From NCBI GenBank assembly GCA_963734395.1, contig CAVTGY010000002.1, positions 496,001 through 560,000 on the forward strand: a stretch of 64,000 bases of DNA, given 5' to 3'. The notes below the pieces were generated by a model, which saw only the letters and a program-made list of their open reading frames with translations, was not told the origin of the DNA and made no database searches. The position numbers and the translations under genes are program-made. The stretch's first letter is position 1. Every line of letters begins with the position of its first letter. Source of the stretch: Bog-756 sp963734395 (GTDB lineage Bacteria > Actinomycetota > Acidimicrobiia > Acidimicrobiales > RAAP-2). Below, one piece after another: positions 60,099-64,000 of this stretch.

Positions 60099-62423
60099 TC
60101 AGGTGCCGTTGGCGCTGGCCGGGACGGTGAGGTCGTAGACGGTGACCCCGTCGACCGTCTGGGCCGAAAAGTGCGTCGACACCCATGTTTCGATCTGAGA
60201 GGCAGGCGAGGTTCCCGAGCCCCCGAAACCACCTCCGCCGCCGAATCCACCGCCGCGCCCGGACCCCCCGCCGAGGTAGTAGTGGATCTTCCCTTCCTCC
60301 ACGTACTTCTCGAACTGGGCCAGGGTGGGCGTCGGGTCGGTTCCGTTGAAGCCCCCGATGGCCATGACCGGGTCATCGGTGGCCAGTTGGTAGCCCGCCG
60401 CCGAATTGGCGCCGGTGACCGCCGCCACCCACGAGTAGCGCGATGCGCCGGCACTGAGTAGTTCGGTCAGCTGCTTGCCCGGCGTTGCCGCATTGAGCAG
60501 GCCGCCACCAGGACCACCGCCGCCGCCGGGACCACCACCGGCGCCGCCTCCCGGAGCACCACCCGCAAATCCCGGACCACCGGGCCCCGGGGCCGGCCCA
60601 CCGCCGAATCCTCCTGATCCTCCGCCGAAACGGTGCCGGAAGAAGCTCGGTGGGATGTTGATGCCGTTTGGCAGTTTGGCCCCGTTGGGCAGGGTGAATC
60701 CCTTGGGCAGGGTGAGGCCGTTTCTGGCCAAGCCCCGGAATCCACCGCCCCCGCCGAACCCACCCCCGCCGAACCCGCCACGGTTCTGTATCGCCGGGCC
60801 TGCGGAGGGGATCGCCCCGCTGTGCGGAGTTGCCGCGGTGTTGAGCGAGTACGCAGCGGGTGCGGCGATGATCGAGGCGATACCCAGCCCGGCGATACCC
60901 GCGGCCAGCACGCCGCGAGCCCGCGGCATGAAGGCGATGCCGAGAGCGGCGACCACACCCAGCGCCAGGATCACGTAGCGCAGTGCCGGATACCAGGTGG
61001 GGCTCCAGCCGAGGATGACGAAGGCCCAGGCGATGCTGGCCAGAATGGCCGCGGCCAGGGCCAATCGATACAAGAGCTGTCGGCGATGGCGCCACAGCGT
61101 GGAAGCACCCATGCCGACCAGCGCGCCGATGGCCGGGGCGAGGGCGACGGTGTAATAGGGATGGATGATGCCGTGGGCGAAGCTGAAAACCAACCCGGTG
61201 ATCAGCAGCCAACCCCCGAAGAGGAGGAAGCCGGCCCGGACCCGATCCGTTCTGGGCGCGCGCCGGGTCATCCACAGTGCGGCGACCAGGCCGATCAACG
61301 CGCCGGGGATCAGCCACGAGATCTGGCCGCCCATCGACGAGAGGAACAGGCGGTTCCAACCGGTCGGGCCCCACATGTTGCCGGGCGTCCCACGCCCACC
61401 GACGCTTCCGGTCTCATTGCCGGTGAGCCGGCCGAACCCGTTGTATCCGAAGATGAGGTTGAGTTCCGAGTTGTTGGTCGATCCACCGACATAGGGGCGG
61501 TCCGCCGCCGGAGTCAACTGGACCGCGGCCACCCACCATCCGCCGGAGATGAGCAGGGCTATACCGGTGTAGATCGACTGGACGATGCGTCGGCCGAACT
61601 TGGGCGGCCCGGCCAGCAGGTAGACCAACACCAGCACCGGTAGCAGGATCAGCGCCTGGAGCATCTTGGTGATGAATCCGAATCCGATCAGTGCGCCGGC
61701 GAGCACCATCCAACGGCTGCGGCCACACTCGATTGCCCGAATGGTGGCGTACGCCGCCGCGGTGAGCACCAAGGTGAGTAGCGCATCGGGGTTGTTGTAG
61801 CGGAACATCAAGGTGGCAACCGGGGTGACGGCCACGACCGCGCCGGCCAGCAGCGCCGCCCCCGGAGAGAACCACCGGCGCACGGTCACGAAGAGAAGAC
61901 CGACCGTGGCGACCCCTTCGAGCGCTTGGGGCACCAGGATGCTCCACGAGTTGACGCCGAACAGCCGAGCCGAGATCTCCATCACCCACAGCGCGGCCGG
62001 CGGTTTGTCGACCGTGATGAAGTTCGAGGAGTCGAAGGAACCGAAGAAGAACGCCTTCCAGCTTTTCGTGCCGGCCTGCACCGCGGCGGAATAGAAGCTG
62101 TTGGCCCACCCCGAGCGACCCAGACCCCAGATGTAGAGGAAACCGGTGCTGACCAGCAGGGCGACCAGAGCAGGCCGCACCCAGGCCGGATCCTGAGGCC
62201 TGCCCCGGACCAGTCGGAACAGTCGGCCGGGCGGGGGAGCCGGGCTGGAAGAGTGGGGCGGAGACCCTCGCCTACCCCACTTCCGGGGGCGGTGAACCCG
62301 CTCGGTGTCATCCGGCGCCCAGGCGTCGGGCGGGCGGATGGGCGGAATCCCGGGAGGGAGCGGATCGAGCGTGGTCGAAGCATGAACGGCCACGCCTGCC
62401 GGAACCGGGAGTATCGAAGGCAT
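60099..62423 (-). CDS. GT39/ArnT-like membrane glycosyltransferase with Gly-rich insert
   Basis: A 774-residue GT-C protein. After a proline-rich N-terminus come about 11 helices; the first outside loop has SFYSAAVQAGTKSWKAFFFG and ITVDKPPAALWVMEIS, with the Asp/Glu loop of the PMT/ArnT group, then YNNPDALLTLVLTAAAYATI. A Gly-rich stretch (about residues 550-660, repeats such as GGFGGGG and GGAPGGGAGG) links to a C-terminal extracytoplasmic domain (SWVAAVTGANSAAGYQLATD, FEKYVEEGKIHYYL, and YDLTVPA). It would transfer a sugar from a polyprenyl-phosphate donor, plausibly made by the neighbouring GT2 protein. Confidence 0.88.
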   Translation of the reverse strand: MPSILPVPAGVAVHASTTLDPLPPGIPPIRPPDAWAPDDTERVHRPRKWGRRGSPPHSSSPAPPPGRLFRLVRGRPQDPAWVRPALVALLVSTGFLYIWGLGRSGWANSFYSAAVQAGTKSWKAFFFGSFDSSNFITVDKPPAALWVMEISARLFGVNSWSILVPQALEGVATVGLLFVTVRRWFSPGAALLAGAVVAVTPVATLMFRYNNPDALLTLVLTAAAYATIRAIECGRSRWMVLAGALIGFGFITKMLQALILLPVLVLVYLLAGPPKFGRRIVQSIYTGIALLISGGWWVAAVQLTPAADRPYVGGSTNNSELNLIFGYNGFGRLTGNETGSVGGRGTPGNMWGPTGWNRLFLSSMGGQISWLIPGALIGLVAALWMTRRAPRTDRVRAGFLLFGGWLLITGLVFSFAHGIIHPYYTVALAPAIGALVGMGASTLWRHRRQLLYRLALAAAILASIAWAFVILGWSPTWYPALRYVILALGVVAALGIAFMPRARGVLAAGIAGLGIASIIAAPAAYSLNTAATPHSGAIPSAGPAIQNRGGFGGGGFGGGGGFRGLARNGLTLPKGFTLPNGAKLPNGINIPPSFFRHRFGGGSGGFGGGPAPGPGGPGFAGGAPGGGAGGGPGGGGGPGGGLLNAATPGKQLTELLSAGASRYSWVAAVTGANSAAGYQLATDDPVMAIGGFNGTDPTPTLAQFEKYVEEGKIHYYLGGGSGRGGGFGGGGGFGGSGTSPASQIETWVSTHFSAQTVDGVTVYDLTVPASANGT

Positions 62424-62445
62424 CGCCGGTGACTAGGGGTGTCGG

Positions 62446-63832
62446 TCATGATGGCGTCCTCGTCATCTCCCTGGATCGGTTCTTGTGGGTGCCTTCGCTC
62501 TGGCCCGCCGGTGCCATCGGTCAGCTGGGAACCGAACTCGGGGCGGAACACCCAGGTCCGCAGGATGCCGTAACCGGATCACCGCAGCGCCGAGCGTTGG
62601 CGATGCTCACTGCGCACAGCTCGGGAACCAGCGACGTCCATCCCATGGCGCGGATGGTGGCCAGAGCGCCGGTGGTAAATCCTGCGCTCACACCCAGCAG
62701 GGCGGCCGCGGTGAGCATGCGGTGCGGGCGATCGAGTCCGAGGCGAGCCGTTCCCGCCATTCCGCGGTGAGCGGCGGTGTTGCCCACACTGCACAAACCG
62801 ATGGCCACCGCGTTGGCCATGTAGCTGCCCAAGGCAGGCTCGAGCGCCGCGAACAATGCGAGGTAGGCCACGGTGCTGACTGCGCCGACTCCGGCGAACC
62901 GGAGCAATTCGTCGGCGAAGACCTGGGTGGGTGGAGGTTCGATCCCGCCTCGCCATCCGTTGCCGATGTCGACGATCGAGGTCGCAGGGGTCACCGGGTT
63001 CACCGCGTGGATTGCGCGTGCCGCGTGGGCCGCGCTCGCCGGGCGGGTTGGCAGTGCCGGGTGGCGGCGAGCCCTTCGCCTGGCGGTAGGACCGAGCAGG
63101 CGCCAGATACCGCTGCAGGTCCTTGAGCGCGGTCGGGAGCAACTCGACCCGGGAGTCCGCATCATCGACCCAGTCCACCGGTACTTCGTGGATTCGCAGG
63201 CCGATGCGCTGCGCAGTGACCAGCACCTCGGTATCGAAGAACCACTCGTCGTCCTCGATCAGGGGGAGCAACTCGGCGGCGGCCTGACGGCGCATCGCCT
63301 TGAAGCCGCACTGGGCATCGGTGCACCTGCTCCGGAGCGCGGTCCGCAGCAGCAGGTTGTAGCCCCTGGATATGAACTCACGTCGGGTGCCCCGAACCAC
63401 ATGGGCACCGGAATCCGAGCCTGGTACCGATGGCGACATCGCTGTGTCCGGACAGGAGCGGGGCGACCAGGGGGAGCAACGCGTCCAACCCGGTGGCCAA
63501 GTCGACATCCATGTAGGACACCACCGTTGCCGTGCTCCGTGTCCACGCGGCTCGCAGGGCACGGCCCCGTCCCTTTTCGTCGAGGTGGATGGCGGAGACG
63601 CCGCTGAGGGTGTCCGACAATCGGGTGGCGATTCGCCAGGTGCCGTCGGTGCTCGCGTTGTCGGCGATGGTGATCCTGGCGACGAATGGGAACGAGGTGT
63701 CGAGGAAGGTGCGCAGGGTGGTGATGCTGTCCGCCAGCGGTCCCTCTTCGTTGTACACCGGAACCACGATCTCGACGTCTGCGTTGTCGAGTGGGTATCC
63801 CGGTGGGTGCGGGTGAGTGGGATGACGCTCAT
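62446..63832 (-). pseudogene. GT2/GtrA bifunctional glycosyltransferase, several frameshifts
   Basis: The N-terminal part is a GT2 polyprenyl-phosphate sugar transferase: VEIVVPVYNEEGPLADSITT, then ITIADNASTDGTW, VVSYMDVDLATGLDALL (DxD) and, in another frame, REFISRGYNLLLRTALRSRC with DAQCGFKAMRR. A second change leads to a GtrA domain: LLRFAGVGAVSTVAYLALFA and AVAIGLCSVGNTAAHRGMAG. Two further breaks near 62590 are needed to read LGAAVIR and YGILRTWVFRPEFG. Breaks are near 63790, 63415, 62950-63080 and 62560-62590. Fused GT2-GtrA proteins are known; with the GT39 gene next door this forms a lipid-linked sugar pathway. Errors are likelier than true decay. Confidence 0.75.
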
Positions 63833-64000
63833 GGCTTCGACTCTTGCTGGTCGGATTCGGACTTGGATGGGTGCCACCTGTGATTGCGATGAGAATTCGC
63901 GATACCGTTGGTCTGGTCCAACCCCATCGCCGACTGGCGTCGGCCGACGCCGCCGCCGGCGCATCTCCGACAGCCTGGTCACCTTGACCCGGAGTTGGTT
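63833..64000. other. Window end, no gene called
   Basis: 168 bases upstream of the GT2 start. Open frames are Arg-rich shadows; nothing is supported. Confidence 0.4.

Noticed and set aside
60633..61643. 336-codon plus-strand reading frame
   Set aside because: It is antisense to the GT39 gene and composed of Gly/Gln/Asp-rich sequence typical of shadows.
1..64000. tRNA and rRNA genes
   Set aside because: I looked for GGTTCRA-type T-arm sequences with matching stems and for rRNA-like segments and found none convincing.

Overview
The window is high-GC DNA with actinobacterial gene content and coding style: many GTG starts, RecBCD-type genes, S53 peptidase, MMPL and DHA2-type exporters, DUF2332, and secreted proteins with repeated GYW..DGGVF..FG or CPSTxxC motifs. 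These secreted repeat families are, from memory, typical of class Acidimicrobiia, so an acidimicrobial Actinomycetota is my best guess; no rRNA or tRNA is present to confirm it.

Layout. 1-2642: the end of recB and all of recD, both broken by many one-base shifts. 2.7-16 kb: small regulators and enzymes (RibD-like reductase, TetR with a divergent VOC protein, a Clp-N/HTH pair, two converging 2-oxoglutarate-oxygenase-like genes, a polytopic membrane protein, a methyltransferase, a hydrolase-adenylate cyclase fusion, OsmC, PhoU). 16-19.6 kb: HAD, APH, SRPBCC and hemerythrin-like genes mixed with gene remnants. 19.8-31 kb and 38.8-44 kb: a secretome-rich stretch (two pentapeptide-repeat proteins with the same C-terminal tail, a GYW-repeat protein, a 1180-residue sedolisin flanked by transposase remnants, a glycosidase-like protein, a Thr-rich anchored protein, a sulfotransferase and a CPST-repeat protein). 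31-38.8 kb: kinase, VOC proteins, lipoprotein, MFS exporter with TetR, and an ArsB/NhaD-like permease. 44-64 kb: compact housekeeping and efflux genes (heterodimeric ABC exporter with MarR, aldehyde dehydrogenase, MMPL exporter, protein phosphatase, acyl-CoA dehydrogenase, dienelactone hydrolase, GT39 and GT2/GtrA glycosyltransferases).

The two halves differ. From about 3.4 to 42.3 kb the gaps carry about 20 copies of short hairpin repeats (called HP-A and HP-B here), plus tandem repeats and gene fragments. I saw no clear copy from 44 to 64 kb. The first half therefore looks like an accessory, rearranged region beside a conserved block.

Single-base frame breaks occur throughout, often in G or C runs, within genes whose protein sequence is otherwise well conserved. 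Most are probably sequencing errors rather than true pseudogenes. Several gene ends and starts given here are therefore reconstructions, and each entry says so.
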